64,000 bases of DNA from Seongchinamella unica (GCF_004354085.1 NZ_SMSE01000001.1:1169724-1233723), one strand, 5' to 3'; numbered from the stretch's first letter, positions 10,300 to 20,090 are shown. A program made the numbers and translations. Notes: generated from the letters alone by a model not told the origin.

Positions 10300-12111
10300 T
10301 CAGCTGCGTGCGGCGCGCTTGCGCTCGTGTTCCTGCAGCAGCTTCTTGCGCAGGCGGATACTCTCGGGCGTCACTTCCACCAGTTCATCGTCTTCAATGA
10401 ACTCCAGTGCCTGCTCCAGGGTGTGCCTTACCGGCGGCGTGAGCGTCAGGGCATCATCGGTACCGGACGCGCGCACATTGGTCAGCTGCTTGGCCTTGGT
10501 GGGATTGACCACCAGGTCGTTGCCGCGGCTGTGCAGGCCGATGATCTGGCCCTCGTACACGTCGACGTTGGGGTCGACAAACAGGCGCCCTCGGTCCTGC
10601 AGGTTAAACAGGCCATAGGCCAGGGTTTTACCCTTGACCATGGACACCAGCACCCCGTTGGTACGGTGGATGATCTCGGCATTCTTGACCGGGCCGTAGT
10701 GATCGAACACGTGGGTCATAATGCCGCTCCCGGAGGTCATGGTCAGGAACTGGGAGCGGAAGCCGATCAATCCGCGGGCGGGAATGATGAACTCCAGGCG
10801 CACCCGCCCCTTGCCGTCGGGGACCATGTTTTCCAGCTCGGCGCGGCGCAGGCCCAGCTCTTCCATCAACGAACCCTGGTGCTCGTCCTCACAGTCGATG
10901 ACCAGCTGCTCGAAGGGCTCCTGCATAACGCCGTCGATCTCTTTCTGAATAACCTCGGGCCGGGAGACACCCAGTTCGAAGCCCTCACGACGCATGGATT
11001 CGATCAGTACCGACAGGTGGAGTTCGCCGCGGCCGGACACCTTGAACTTGTCGGGGCTGTCACCGGGTTCGACCCGCAGGGCCACGTTGTGGATAAGCTC
11101 CCGCTCCAGGCGCTCCTTGATATTGCGCGAGGTCACATATTTGCCTTCCTTGCCCGCGAAGGGCGAGTCGTTAACCTGGAAGGTCATGCTCACTGTGGGT
11201 TCGTCCACGCTCAGGGCAGGCAACGCCTCCACGTTAGCGGGATCACACAGCGTATCGGAAATATTGAGACCATCGATACCGGTGATACAGACGATATCAC
11301 CGGCCTCGGCACGGTCTACATCGACCCGTTCCAGGCCCAGGTAACCCATGACCTGCAGCACCTTGCCGTTGCGAGTGCCGCCCTCGCTATCGACCACGGT
11401 CACCTGGCTGTTGGGCGCCAGTTTGCCGCGGGTAATGCGACCGACACCGATCACGCCAACATAGCTGGAGTAGTCCAGGGCGCTGATCTGCATCTGCAGG
11501 GGACCTTCGCTGTTCACCTGTGGTGAGGGCACCTTGTCGACGATGGTTTCGAACAGGGGCTGCATATCGCCGGCCATGTCCTCGTGGTCCAGGCCGGCTA
11601 TCCCCTCAATCGCCGAGGCGTAAATCACCGGGAAATCCAGTTGTTCTTCATTGGCGCCAAGGCGGTCAAACAGGTCGAAGACCTGGTCCACCACCCAGTC
11701 GGGGCGCGCGCCGGGACGGTCGACCTTGTTGACCACCACGATGGGGTTGAGGCCCTGCTCAAATGCCTTGGAGGTAACGAAGCGGGTCTGGGGCATGGGG
11801 CCATCGACCGCATCCACCAGCAACAGCACCGAGTCCACCATCGACAGCACCCGCTCTACCTCGCCGCCAAAATCGGCGTGCCCCGGGGTGTCCACAATGT
11901 TGATGTGGTAGTCGTTCCACTCGATGGCGGTATTCTTGGCCAGGATAGTGATACCGCGCTCACGCTCCTGGTCATTGGAATCCATCACCCGCTCGGCCCC
12001 TTCAGTACGACGGTCAAGGGTTCCCGATTGTTGCAGCAGGCAATCCACCAGGGTGGTCTTGCCATGGTCTACATGGGCGATGATGGCGATATTGCGCAGT
12101 TTCTCTCTCAA
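10300..12111 (-). CDS. typA: Ribosome-associated GTPase TypA/BipA
   Basis: A translational GTPase related to EF-G and LepA that assists 50S assembly and stress or cold adaptation. The G1 motif AHVDHGKT is near the N-terminus, followed by DTPGHADF (G3) and NKVDRP (G4). Domains II and III and the TypA-specific C-terminal domain follow. I chose TTG at 12111 ([11 protein letters not shown]) because it gives 603 residues, the usual length, and has GAGG about 8 bases upstream. An in-frame TTG at 12141 would add ten residues. No ATG is available at the N-terminus. Confidence 0.94.
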   Translation of the reverse strand: MREKLRNIAIIAHVDHGKTTLVDCLLQQSGTLDRRTEGAERVMDSNDQERERGITILAKNTAIEWNDYHINIVDTPGHADFGGEVERVLSMVDSVLLLVDAVDGPMPQTRFVTSKAFEQGLNPIVVVNKVDRPGARPDWVVDQVFDLFDRLGANEEQLDFPVIYASAIEGIAGLDHEDMAGDMQPLFETIVDKVPSPQVNSEGPLQMQISALDYSSYVGVIGVGRITRGKLAPNSQVTVVDSEGGTRNGKVLQVMGYLGLERVDVDRAEAGDIVCITGIDGLNISDTLCDPANVEALPALSVDEPTVSMTFQVNDSPFAGKEGKYVTSRNIKERLERELIHNVALRVEPGDSPDKFKVSGRGELHLSVLIESMRREGFELGVSRPEVIQKEIDGVMQEPFEQLVIDCEDEHQGSLMEELGLRRAELENMVPDGKGRVRLEFIIPARGLIGFRSQFLTMTSGSGIMTHVFDHYGPVKNAEIIHRTNGVLVSMVKGKTLAYGLFNLQDRGRLFVDPNVDVYEGQIIGLHSRGNDLVVNPTKAKQLTNVRASGTDDALTLTPPVRHTLEQALEFIEDDELVEVTPESIRLRKKLLQEHERKRAARS

Positions 12112-12199
12112 TGGACTAGCCTCAGCGGGTGATCGGGGCAAAAAAGGCCGCGAATTATACAGGAGATAAGCCCCGGACTGCCGCCTGTTAATGGTATTT

Positions 12200-13648
12200 T
12201 TACGGCGCGTACACTTTTACCCGGGTCAGCCCGGAATCCACCAGGTGGCTGGCGTGCAGCCGGCTCATGACACCCTTGCCGCAATAAAGCATATAGGTGG
12301 TGTCGGGGTTCAGCCCGGCCGCCTTGCTGTGTAGCTGATAAAACGGGATTTTTTCCACCGGTACGTGCACGTCGAGCGGGGCGAGCTCCTCTTCGTCCGG
12401 GTGACGAATGTCGATGATAGTGCTCTGGGCCAGCGGTACCGACAGGACTTCCACGTCGGTACGCAGCAGTTCCTCCTCCGCCAGCCTGTCAATGCGGGTG
12501 CGGGTGACTCCCGCCAGGGCCCGGTCGAGAATCGCCATGTCGAAGCGCTCTTCCTCCGCCCTTACCCGCTCCAGTCGCGCCCTGGTGGTGGGGTTCACCG
12601 AGATGACGCCGCAATACTCCGGCATGTTGGCGGCAAACTCGCCGGTACCAATCTCATTGGCCATACGAACAATAACTTCCTTGTCGGTGGCCACCAGCGG
12701 TCGCAGCACCAGGCTTGTACAGACCTCGTCGATCACCGCCAGGTTGCGCACGGTCTGGCTGCTGACCTGGGCTACTGCCTCACCAGTCACCAGGGCATCG
12801 ATTTCCAGGTCGCGAGCGATACGATCCGCCACCCGCAGCATCATGCGCTTGAGGATGACCCCCATCTGGCTGTCCTGGATACGGGTCAGCAGTTCGGCAA
12901 CCACCTCCTCAAAGGGCACACTGATAAAGAGTACTCGCTGGTTGCAGCCGTATTTCTGCCACAGGTACAACGCCACTTCCTTGACGCCGACTTCGTGGTC
13001 GCGACCGCCGAGGTTGAAAAACAGGAAGTGGGTACGCATACCCCGCTTCATGGTCAGGTAGCTCGCCACCGGAGAATCAAAACCACCAGAAATCAGCGAC
13101 AGCACCGGGTCCACACTGCCCACGGGATATCCTCCCAGGCCCCGATAGCGCCGGCCAATCACGAACAGGGTTTTTTTGCTGATTTCGAGCTCTACCCGCA
13201 CCTCGGGGTGCTTCAGTTTGACCCCGGCTGCCCCGCTCTGGGCCAGCAGCGCGGCGCCCACCTCGCGCTCCACGTCCACCGAGGTGAAGTCGTGACTACC
13301 CGTGCGCTTACAGCGCACGGCGAAGGTTTTACCCTCCAGCCGTGGCCCGTAAATGGGCAATACCCGCTCCGCAATATCCTCCAGGGCCGGCAACGGAGAC
13401 TCAACCACCTCCAGGATATAGGTAATGCCGGGGGTGTTACGCATAGCCGCCACCATCAACTGCAGTTGCACCGGATCCTCGATGGAAGTTTCAACCTGCA
13501 GTTTGTCCCAGGCTTTTCTCACCTGTATGTCGGGATCGAACTCCAGCAGCACCGATTTCAGATTTTCGCGCAGCTGGCCTACCAGGCGACGGCGCACCGG
13601 CTTGCTCTTGATCGCGATCTCGGAGAAAAACTTGACAACAAATTTCAT
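12200..13648 (-). CDS. thiI: tRNA 4-thiouridine synthase ThiI with rhodanese domain
   Basis: ThiI transfers sulfur to U8 of tRNA and, in enterobacteria, to the ThiS carrier for thiamine thiazole synthesis. The domains in order are ferredoxin-like and THUMP (about 1-165), the PP-loop AANH ATPase with SGGFDSP at 187-193, and a C-terminal rhodanese domain with the catalytic cysteine at about 456 (CGKGVMSR). The length is 482 residues. The rhodanese tail marks the gammaproteobacterial long form. Divergent from glnA. Confidence 0.95.
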   Translation of the reverse strand: MKFVVKFFSEIAIKSKPVRRRLVGQLRENLKSVLLEFDPDIQVRKAWDKLQVETSIEDPVQLQLMVAAMRNTPGITYILEVVESPLPALEDIAERVLPIYGPRLEGKTFAVRCKRTGSHDFTSVDVEREVGAALLAQSGAAGVKLKHPEVRVELEISKKTLFVIGRRYRGLGGYPVGSVDPVLSLISGGFDSPVASYLTMKRGMRTHFLFFNLGGRDHEVGVKEVALYLWQKYGCNQRVLFISVPFEEVVAELLTRIQDSQMGVILKRMMLRVADRIARDLEIDALVTGEAVAQVSSQTVRNLAVIDEVCTSLVLRPLVATDKEVIVRMANEIGTGEFAANMPEYCGVISVNPTTRARLERVRAEEERFDMAILDRALAGVTRTRIDRLAEEELLRTDVEVLSVPLAQSTIIDIRHPDEEELAPLDVHVPVEKIPFYQLHSKAAGLNPDTTYMLYCGKGVMSRLHASHLVDSGLTRVKVYAP

Positions 13649-13757
13649 TGGAGTGGTAATGCTATGGCCTTTCGGGGCCGCGTATTATACCCCCGGACAG
13701 ACAAGAGCGGGCTGTGCGGTATTGACAATGGCACGGCGCACCACAATAGATCACCCA

Positions 13758-13774
13758 CGCACCCTATTGGTGCG
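13758..13774. promoter_or_regulatory. NtrC enhancer site upstream of glnA
   Basis: CGCACC-CTATT-GGTGCG is a perfect dyad matching the NtrC consensus TGCACC-N5-GGTGCA at 10 of 12 arm positions. It lies about 72 bp upstream of the glnA sigma-54 promoter, a normal enhancer position. Confidence 0.78.
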
Positions 13775-13845
13775 CACCCGAACCACTGGCGGCAAGCTTC
13801 AACAAAAATGCTCTAAAAATCATATACTTATGTGCAGCACCTTTT

Positions 13846-13861
13846 TGGCACAGCTTTTGCT
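13846..13861 (+). promoter_or_regulatory. Sigma-54 (-24/-12) promoter of glnA
   Basis: TGGCACAGCTTTTGCT has the invariant GG (13847-13848) and GC (13859-13860) separated by exactly 10 bp, close to the TGGCAC-N5-TTGCW consensus. It lies about 105 bp before the glnA ATG, giving a moderately long leader. The NtrC dyad upstream supports nitrogen control. Confidence 0.85.
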
Positions 13862-13964
13862 GTCTCTGAGACTGCCAATAAACGTAGGCCATGGCTCAGC
13901 CAGCCTGCAGCAATAGCACGCAGGCCGGCCCGCTGGCCATACACAATCCCATGGAGGAATAGCG

Positions 13965-15371
13965 ATGTCAGAGAACACTCTGAACCTGATTAAAGAAAAT
14001 GAAGCGCGCTGGGTAGACCTGCGCTTCACCGATACGCGTGGTAAAGAACAGCACGTTACCATTCCGTCCAAGGAAGTCGACGAGGACTTCTTCGAGGGCG
14101 GCAAGATGTTCGACGGCTCCTCCATTTCCGGCTGGAAAGGCATTAACGAATCAGACATGATCCTGATGCCCGACGACAGCGCCTCACTGGTGGACCCGTT
14201 CACCGATGACACCACGGTCATCGTGCGCTGCAACGTGGTCGAGCCCTCCACCATGCAGGGTTACGATCGGGATCCCCGCTCCGTTGCCCAGCGCGCCGAG
14301 GAATACCTCAAGTCGACCGGCATCGGCGACACTGCCTTCTTTGGCCCCGAGCCCGAGTTCTTCATTTTCGACGACATCAAGTGGAAAGTGGACATGTCCG
14401 GCGCCAGCTACCAGATCCATTCCGAAGAGGCGGCCTGGGTGTCCAATCACCAGTTCGAGGAAGGCAACATCGGCCACCGCCCGGGCGTCAAGGGCGGCTA
14501 CTTCCCCGTGCCTCCGGTTGACTCCCTGCACGACATTCGCGCTGCCATGTGCACCGCCATGGAGCAGATGGGCCTGGACGTGGAAGTGCACCACCACGAA
14601 GTGGGCACCGCCGGCCAGTGTGAAATCGGCGTCAAGTTCAGCACCCTGGTAGCCAAGGGTGACGAAGTACAGGTCCTGAAGTACTGCGTACACAATGTTG
14701 CCCACGCCTACGGCAAGACCGCCACCTTCATGCCCAAGCCCGTGGTAGGCGACAACGGTTCCGGCATGCACGTGCACCAGTCCATCTCCAAGGACGGCGA
14801 GAACGTCTTCGCCGGCGACGGCTATGCCGGGCTGTCCGAGACCGCCCTGTACTACATTGGTGGCATTATCAAGCACGCCCGCGCTTTGAACGCGTTCACC
14901 AACGCGTCCACCAACTCCTACAAGCGCCTGGTGCCCGGATTCGAAGCACCGGTTATGCTGGCTTACTCCGCCCGCAACCGTTCCGCGTCCATCCGCATCC
15001 CTTACGAGCCCAGCCCCAAAGGCAAGCGCGTCGAGGTTCGCTTCCCGGACCCCACCGCCAACCCCTACCTGGCCTTTGCCGCCATGCTGATGGCTGGCCT
15101 GGACGGCATCCAGAACAAGATCCACCCCGGCGATGCCGCGGACAAGGACCTCTACGACCTGCCCCCGGAAGAAGGCAAGGCCATTCCCACTGTGGCGGCC
15201 ACCTTCGACCAGGCACTGCAAGCCCTGGACGCAGACCGTGAGTTCCTGACCGCCGGCGGGGTCTTCTCCGACGACATGATCGATGCCTACATCGAGCTCA
15301 AGTCAGCCGAGATCGAGCGCCTGAACATGACCACTCACCCGGTTGAGTTCGACATGTACTACTCCGTGTAA
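13965..15371 (+). CDS. glnA: Glutamine synthetase type I
   Basis: Makes glutamine from glutamate, ammonia and ATP; the central enzyme of nitrogen assimilation. The 468-residue length is typical of the dodecameric GSI-beta class. The latch and metal-binding motifs ([18 protein letters not shown], and the [10 protein letters not shown] segment) are present. The adenylylation site is Tyr397 in DLYDLPPEE, so the activity is likely controlled by GlnE/GlnB. A GGAGG Shine-Dalgarno at 13952-13956 precedes the ATG. Transcription is predicted from the sigma-54 promoter upstream and ends at a hairpin terminator at 15392. Confidence 0.98.
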   Translation: MSENTLNLIKENEARWVDLRFTDTRGKEQHVTIPSKEVDEDFFEGGKMFDGSSISGWKGINESDMILMPDDSASLVDPFTDDTTVIVRCNVVEPSTMQGYDRDPRSVAQRAEEYLKSTGIGDTAFFGPEPEFFIFDDIKWKVDMSGASYQIHSEEAAWVSNHQFEEGNIGHRPGVKGGYFPVPPVDSLHDIRAAMCTAMEQMGLDVEVHHHEVGTAGQCEIGVKFSTLVAKGDEVQVLKYCVHNVAHAYGKTATFMPKPVVGDNGSGMHVHQSISKDGENVFAGDGYAGLSETALYYIGGIIKHARALNAFTNASTNSYKRLVPGFEAPVMLAYSARNRSASIRIPYEPSPKGKRVEVRFPDPTANPYLAFAAMLMAGLDGIQNKIHPGDAADKDLYDLPPEEGKAIPTVAATFDQALQALDADREFLTAGGVFSDDMIDAYIELKSAEIERLNMTTHPVEFDMYYSV

Positions 15372-15391
15372 GTCAGCGGCCAGTAGCGACA

Positions 15392-15416
15392 AGCCCGCCT
15401 CTTGGCGGGCTTTTTT
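15392..15416 (+). terminator. Rho-independent terminator of glnA
   Basis: The stem AGCCCGCC-TCTT-GGCGGGCT is followed directly by a run of Ts, 20 bp after the glnA stop codon. Confidence 0.9.
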
Positions 15417-15504
15417 ATGCGCTTTCACACCATCTGAACTCTCCCGGCGGCGACTTTTCTGCTAGGGTACCGGGACGAGTTCCTGTCAGGCTGGAGAAAG
15501 CGCC

Positions 15505-16026
15505 ATGCCCAAACACTTTTTATCGGTACTGTTCCTCGGGGCCCTGTTCGCCGTCCCCGCGCTAGCGCAAATCTACAAAACCACCGATGCTGACGGCAAC
15601 GTGGTGTTTAGCGATAAGCCGCCGATAGGCAGTTCGAGCGCAGAAGCGGTTGAACTATCCCCCACCAATACCGCACCTCCGCCGCCGGTCATCGCGCCGG
15701 TGGAACGCAAACCCGCTGCACAGCAGGAAGAACCGGTCCCTGTTGCAGTCAGCATCAGCTCGCCCACCGATGAAACCACCATTCCGAAGGGTGGTGGGAT
15801 TTTCGATGTGGTCGCAGCGACCAGCCCGGAGCTGGCCCCGGGACAGACCCTCCAGCTGCTGATGGACGGCCAACCCCAGGGACCGCCACAAACCGGTAAT
15901 CGCTGGAAACTCGAGAACGTATTCCGGGGGCCGCACGATCTGGTGGTGCAGCGTCTTGGTGGGGATGGCGATGTACTTGCCAGTTCCGAACCGGTGCGTG
16001 TCTACGTACTGCGGCCAGGTATCTGA
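15505..16026 (+). CDS. Exported DUF4124-domain protein
   Basis: A 173-residue protein with a cleavable signal peptide (about 1-21, ending ALA) and then the DUF4124 signature IYKTTDADGNVVFSDKPP. A Pro-rich linker (about 55-75) leads to a C-terminal Ig-like beta domain (about 80-173). The function is unknown; DUF4124 proteins are common periplasmic proteins in gammaproteobacteria. It lies between glnA and ntrB, a conserved position in several lineages, but the glnA terminator separates it from glnA. Confidence 0.78.
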   Translation: MPKHFLSVLFLGALFAVPALAQIYKTTDADGNVVFSDKPPIGSSSAEAVELSPTNTAPPPPVIAPVERKPAAQQEEPVPVAVSISSPTDETTIPKGGGIFDVVAATSPELAPGQTLQLLMDGQPQGPPQTGNRWKLENVFRGPHDLVVQRLGGDGDVLASSEPVRVYVLRPGI

Positions 16027-16063
16027 CGCCGGCGCCCTTTACTGGACATGCCTTCCAAGCTGG

Positions 16064-16080
16064 TGCACCATATTGGTGCG
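16064..16080. promoter_or_regulatory. NtrC enhancer site upstream of ntrBC
   Basis: TGCACCATATTGGTGCG matches the NtrC consensus TGCACC-N5-GGTGCA at 11 of 12 arm positions. It is about 150 bp upstream of the sigma-54 promoter at 16229, consistent with enhancer action by looping. Confidence 0.8.
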
Positions 16081-16228
16081 CCAGGCCGTTACACCCGTTT
16101 CAGACCTCTACCAACCGGGCCGGGGACATCGCCATATCCATAGCGCGAGCGTCGATAGTCAGTACTTACATACCTCGTGCGCACAAGTTTCAAGCAATTT
16201 ACTGCTTATTTACCGGGTTTGGCTATGT

Positions 16229-16244
16229 TGGCTCCATAATTGCT
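16229..16244 (+). promoter_or_regulatory. Sigma-54 (-24/-12) promoter of ntrBC
   Basis: TGGCTCCATAATTGCT has GG (16230-16231) and GC (16242-16243) spaced by 10 bp. It lies 56-71 bp before the ntrB ATG. With the NtrC dyad upstream it implies that NtrC autoregulates ntrBC separately from glnA. Confidence 0.8.
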
Positions 16245-16299
16245 TGCCCAACAACGAATGAGCGCCGCAAACATTTAACTCGAGCACAGCACGCTATTT

Positions 16300-17361
16300 A
16301 TGCAGTCCAACCAGGTCATTCTCGACAATATCAGTACCGCGGTCGTGGCCCTGGACGCCGAGCTCCGGGTCGTCTCGCTGAACAGTTCCGGGCAGGACCT
16401 GCTGGAAACTTCCGAGGCCCGCTGCCTGGGCCAGCCCATCCGCAAACTGGTGGCCCAGCCGGAGAGCCTGATGGATGTCCTCAAGCAGGTTCGCGCCAAC
16501 CGCAGCCCCCTGGCCAGACGGGGCATGCCGCTGACCCTGCTCTCCGGACGGGAGATTCATGCCGACCTCATGCTTACCCCGGTCGCCGACAATGAGCATG
16601 GCTTCAGCCTGCTGCTGGAAATGCAGCCGGTAGACAGGCTGTTGAAAATCAGCCGCGAGGAAAGCCTGCACAATGTCCAGGAAACGACCCGGGAAATGGT
16701 CAGGGGCCTCGCCCATGAAATCAAGAACCCGCTGGGGGGTGTTCGCGGCGCGGCCCAGTTGCTGGCCCGTGAACTGCCTGATGAAGGACTGACCGAGTAC
16801 ACCAACATCATTATCCGTGAGGCGGACAGGCTGCGGGACCTGGTGGACCAGTTACTGGGTCCCAACAAGCATCTGCAGGCCCGCAAACTGAATATCCATG
16901 AAGTACTGGAACACGTGCTCAACCTGATCAGCGCGGAAACCGATAATCAGGTGACCCTGGTGCGAGACTACGACCCCAGTCTTCCCGACATTTTCGGCGA
17001 CCGCAGCCAGTTGATTCAGGCCCTGCTTAATATCGTACGCAACGCGCTGCAAGCCGCTGAGAGTGATGCGGAATGCGTGATTGCGCTGCGCTCCCGGTCA
17101 CAGCGCCAGTTCACCATCGGCACCCAGCGCCATCGCCTGGTTTGCCGACTGGACATAGAGGACAACGGGCCCGGTATTCCGCAGGCAATGCTGCAGACCA
17201 TTTTCATGCCCATGGTGACCGGAAGAGCCGAGGGTACCGGGCTGGGCCTGACCATTGCCCAGTCGATTATCACCCGCCACGGCGGCCTGGTGGAGTGCGC
17301 CAGCGAACCTGGGTGCACCCGTTTCTCAATATATCTACCAATGGATTTAGATCATGCATAA
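16300..17361 (+). CDS. glnL: Nitrogen regulation sensor histidine kinase NtrB
   Basis: NtrB phosphorylates or dephosphorylates NtrC according to nitrogen status, relayed by PII. The protein is soluble, 353 residues. It has an N-terminal PAS domain (about 1-110), a DHp helix with phosphoacceptor His139 in LAHEIKNPL, and a HATPase domain with the N box (NIVRNALQAAE), the G1 box (DNGPGIP) and the G2 box (GTGLGLTIA). It overlaps ntrC by 8 bp, so the pair is translationally coupled. Confidence 0.95.
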   Translation: MQSNQVILDNISTAVVALDAELRVVSLNSSGQDLLETSEARCLGQPIRKLVAQPESLMDVLKQVRANRSPLARRGMPLTLLSGREIHADLMLTPVADNEHGFSLLLEMQPVDRLLKISREESLHNVQETTREMVRGLAHEIKNPLGGVRGAAQLLARELPDEGLTEYTNIIIREADRLRDLVDQLLGPNKHLQARKLNIHEVLEHVLNLISAETDNQVTLVRDYDPSLPDIFGDRSQLIQALLNIVRNALQAAESDAECVIALRSRSQRQFTIGTQRHRLVCRLDIEDNGPGIPQAMLQTIFMPMVTGRAEGTGLGLTIAQSIITRHGGLVECASEPGCTRFSIYLPMDLDHA

Positions 17362-18757
17362 ACAGGCGCAAGTCTGGGTCGTCGACGACGACAGCTCAAT
17401 CCGCTGGGTGCTGGAACGCGCCCTGAAGCAGGCCGGCATCAGCAACGAGAGCTTTGCTGACGCCGACCAGCTGCTGCAGCGGATCGAGACGGAAACCCCC
17501 GATGTCATCATCAGTGATATTCGCATGCCCGGCACCAACGGGCTGCAGCTGCTGGCGCAGATCAGCGAGAGCCACCCGCAGCTGCCGGTGATCATTACCA
17601 CTGCCCATTCCGACCTGGACAGCGCCGTGGCCTCCTACCAGAAAGGCGCCTTTGAGTACCTGCCAAAGCCTTTCGACCTGGATGAGGTGGTCGCGATTAC
17701 CGAGCGCGCGCTGGCCCAGGCCCGTGAACGCAATATGGAAACCCCCCAGCTGGAAGACCTGCCGGGCACGGAGATCATCGGTGAGGCGCCGGCAATGCAG
17801 GAGGTATTCCGGGCCATCGGTCGCCTCGCCCACAGTAACATTACCGTACTGATCAACGGCGAGTCGGGTACCGGCAAGGAACTGGTGGCGCACGCACTGC
17901 ACAAGCACAGTCCCAGGGCCGCCAGGCCATTCATCGCCCTCAACATGGCCGCCATTCCCCGCGACCTGATGGAGTCGGAACTGTTCGGCCACGAAAAAGG
18001 CGCGTTTACCGGCGCCAACGCCAAGCGCGCGGGCCGCTTTGAACAGGCCGACGGCGGTACCCTGTTCCTCGATGAAATCGGCGATATGCCCGCCGAGACC
18101 CAGACCCGCCTGTTGCGGGTGCTGGCGGACGGGGAATTTTACCGGGTCGGCGGGCACACGCCGGTCAAGGTCGATGTGCGCATTATTGCCGCCACCCACC
18201 AGGACCTGGAGGAACTGGTGCGCCGCGGCGAATTCCGCGAGGACCTGTTCCACCGGCTCAACGTGATTCGCATACACATCCCCAAACTGGCCGAGCGGCG
18301 GGAAGACATTCCCCGCCTGATGCAGCACTTTTTCCAGTCCGCCGCCGACGAACTGGGCGGCGAGCCCAAAGTACTGCTGCCAGAAACCGAGGAGTTCCTG
18401 GTCAACCTGGACTGGCCGGGCAACGTACGCCAGTTGGAAAACACCTGCCGCTGGATTACGGTCATGGCCTCAGGCCGGGAAGTCCACCTGACCGACCTGC
18501 CACCGGAGCTTAGCCGTGATGTGACGGAAACCGCCGAGCGCAGCGAAGCCGACTGGAAAGAATTACTGCAGCGCTGGGCCCGCAATGAGCTGGTGCAGGG
18601 CAAGCAGCATATTCTCGACCAGGCCACTCCCGCCTTTGAGCGGGTGATGATCGAAGTAGCGCTACAGCACTCCCAGGGCCGCAAACGGGACGCCGCCGAA
18701 CTGCTGGGCTGGGGCCGCAATACGCTCACCCGGAAGATGAAAGAACTGCAGATGTAG
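17354..18757 (+). CDS. glnG: Nitrogen regulation response regulator NtrC
   Basis: A sigma-54 activator that binds the palindromes noted upstream of glnA and of ntrB. Domains in order: receiver (1-120, phosphoacceptor Asp55), AAA+ sigma-54 interaction domain with Walker A GESGTGKE and the sigma-54-contacting loop GAFTGA at 216-221, and a C-terminal Fis-type helix-turn-helix (RDAAELLGWGRNTLTRKM). The 467-residue length is standard. Confidence 0.97.
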   Translation: MHKQAQVWVVDDDSSIRWVLERALKQAGISNESFADADQLLQRIETETPDVIISDIRMPGTNGLQLLAQISESHPQLPVIITTAHSDLDSAVASYQKGAFEYLPKPFDLDEVVAITERALAQARERNMETPQLEDLPGTEIIGEAPAMQEVFRAIGRLAHSNITVLINGESGTGKELVAHALHKHSPRAARPFIALNMAAIPRDLMESELFGHEKGAFTGANAKRAGRFEQADGGTLFLDEIGDMPAETQTRLLRVLADGEFYRVGGHTPVKVDVRIIAATHQDLEELVRRGEFREDLFHRLNVIRIHIPKLAERREDIPRLMQHFFQSAADELGGEPKVLLPETEEFLVNLDWPGNVRQLENTCRWITVMASGREVHLTDLPPELSRDVTETAERSEADWKELLQRWARNELVQGKQHILDQATPAFERVMIEVALQHSQGRKRDAAELLGWGRNTLTRKMKELQM

Positions 18758-18789
18758 CTCCCGGCTACCGCCGCCTGTACCATGCAGGC

Positions 18790-19254
18790 ATGCTCAAAAT
18801 CGTTCTTTACCAGCCGGAGATTCCACCGAACACCGGCAACATCATCCGCCTGTGCGCCAACACCGGATGCAGCCTGCACCTCATAGAACCGCTGGGCTTC
18901 GACCTGGACGAAAAGAAATTGCGCCGGGCGGGGCTGGACTACCGGGAGTTCGCCACGGTACAGGTGCACCAGAGCCTGGTGTCATTCTGCGACCAGCATC
19001 CCGATTGTCGACTGGTGGGGGTGACTACCCGCGGAAGCAGCCTTTACCACGAGGCCCGCTACTCACCCCGGGACGCCCTGCTGTTCGGGCCGGAAACCCG
19101 CGGCCTGCCTGACGAGGTGCTGGCGCAATTACCGCCGGAACAGCGTATCCGCATTCCCATGCGGAAAAACAGCCGCAGCCTGAACCTCAGCAATGCCGCC
19201 GCGGTAATCACTTACGAGGCACTGCGGCAGCTGGGATTTTCCGGGCTGCAATAA
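18790..19254 (+). CDS. trmL: tRNA (cytidine/uridine-34-2'-O)-methyltransferase TrmL
   Basis: TrmL is a minimal SPOUT methyltransferase that 2'-O-methylates the wobble base of certain tRNA-Leu isoacceptors. The 154-residue protein has all SPOUT motifs: the N-terminal YQPEIPPNTGNIIR, the knot region LLFGPETRGLP, and RIPMRKNSRSLNLSNAAAV. It ends just before a hairpin shared with secB. Confidence 0.95.
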   Translation: MLKIVLYQPEIPPNTGNIIRLCANTGCSLHLIEPLGFDLDEKKLRRAGLDYREFATVQVHQSLVSFCDQHPDCRLVGVTTRGSSLYHEARYSPRDALLFGPETRGLPDEVLAQLPPEQRIRIPMRKNSRSLNLSNAAAVITYEALRQLGFSGLQ

Positions 19255-19255
19255 A

Positions 19256-19280
19256 AAAGGGGCCGAGGCCCCTTTGCTTT
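19256..19280. terminator. Bidirectional rho-independent terminator between trmL and secB
   Basis: The dyad AAAGGGGCC-GA-GGCCCCTTT has an A-tract on one side and a T-rich stretch on the other. It can therefore stop transcription of trmL (+) and of secB (-). Confidence 0.85.
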
Positions 19281-19300
19281 GACGCAGCGGTCGCGTCAAC

Positions 19301-19792
19301 TCAGTGAGTTGCTTCCTGGGCAGCTTCACCACCCTGCTGGGCTGCTGCTTGCGCCAACGCCTGCTGGTACAGCGCATCGAAGTTAACCGGTGCCAGCATA
19401 ATGGGCGGGAATCCGCCTTTCACACACAGGTTGTCGATGGTCTCACGGGCATAGGGGAACAGGATGTTAGGCGCAGCCGTGGCCAGCACCCGGCGCAGGT
19501 CATCACCCTCGATGCCGGTGATCAGGAAAATGCCTCCCTGCTGCACTTCCACCAGGAACGCGGTTTCATCGTCTACCTTGGCAGTGATGGTGACGCTGAG
19601 CACAACCTCGAAGTTGCCGCTGTCATCGATCTTGTCGCTCTTGGTGTTCAGGTCCACGTTGATTGCCGGCTGCCACTGCTTCTTGAACACACCGGGAGTC
19701 GCGGGAGACTCAAAAGAAATATCCTTGGTGTAAATGCGCTGCATCGCAAATTGCTGTTGTACTTGTTCGTCGGCCATGGTGCCGTCCTCCAT
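19301..19792 (-). CDS. secB: Protein-export chaperone SecB
   Basis: SecB is a tetrameric cytosolic chaperone that keeps preproteins unfolded and delivers them to SecA. The 163 residues have the family core: FAMQRIYTKDISFESP near the N-terminus and the conserved CPYAR region in variant form (LFPYARETIDNL). The C-terminal tail is Ala/Gln-rich and lacks the longer acidic tail of E. coli SecB. It lies in a cluster with grxC and a rhodanese gene, the order seen in many gammaproteobacteria. Confidence 0.95.
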   Translation of the reverse strand: MEDGTMADEQVQQQFAMQRIYTKDISFESPATPGVFKKQWQPAINVDLNTKSDKIDDSGNFEVVLSVTITAKVDDETAFLVEVQQGGIFLITGIEGDDLRRVLATAAPNILFPYARETIDNLCVKGGFPPIMLAPVNFDALYQQALAQAAAQQGGEAAQEATH

Positions 19793-19815
19793 TGGTATTG
19801 GTTTGGTGCCGGGTT

Positions 19816-20085
19816 TTACGCCGATGTCACCTGTTTGAGTAAATCGTCCAGTTCGCCCATCTGCTCCAGACGGGACAGGTCGTCGTAGCCGCCCACGTGG
19901 CGCTCGCCGATCCAGATTTGCGGTACCGTCCTGCGGCCGCTTTTTTCCATCATTTCCCGCCGCAGTTCCGGGCGAGCTTCCACCCCGATGTCGGTGAAAT
20001 CAACTTTCTTGCTTTCCAGCAACATGCGCGCCCTGACGCAATAGGGACAGAAGCGGGTGGAATACATGGTTACCGTTGGACTCAT
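19816..20085 (-). CDS. grxC: Glutaredoxin 3
   Basis: A small glutathione-dependent thiol-disulfide oxidoreductase (89 residues). The active site is Cys13-Pro-Tyr-Cys16 (RFCPYCVRAR). The TVPQIWIG and GGYDDL motifs that bind glutathione are present. I chose the ATG at 20085 (MSPTVTMYS), which gives the normal length; an upstream in-frame start would add 15 unrelated residues. Confidence 0.95.
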   Translation of the reverse strand: MSPTVTMYSTRFCPYCVRARMLLESKKVDFTDIGVEARPELRREMMEKSGRRTVPQIWIGERHVGGYDDLSRLEQMGELDDLLKQVTSA

Positions 20086-20090
20086 ACTGC

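Larger units (their letters stand above)
13649..13964. promoter_or_regulatory. thiI-glnA divergent regulatory region
   Basis: A gene-free stretch of 316 bp. It holds the NtrC palindrome at 13758-13774 and the sigma-54 promoter at 13846-13861 that serve glnA (listed separately), and must also contain the thiI promoter. I see no open reading frame of note and no hairpin followed by a T-tract. Confidence 0.7.

Noticed and set aside
12365..13816. 483-residue open frame on the + strand opposite thiI
   Set aside because: Antisense to a clear ThiI with all domains; low-complexity His/Gln-rich translation typical of an opposite-strand frame.
14184..15221. 345-residue open frame on the - strand opposite glnA
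   Set aside because: Gly/Val/His-rich antisense translation of glnA; no start signal or family.
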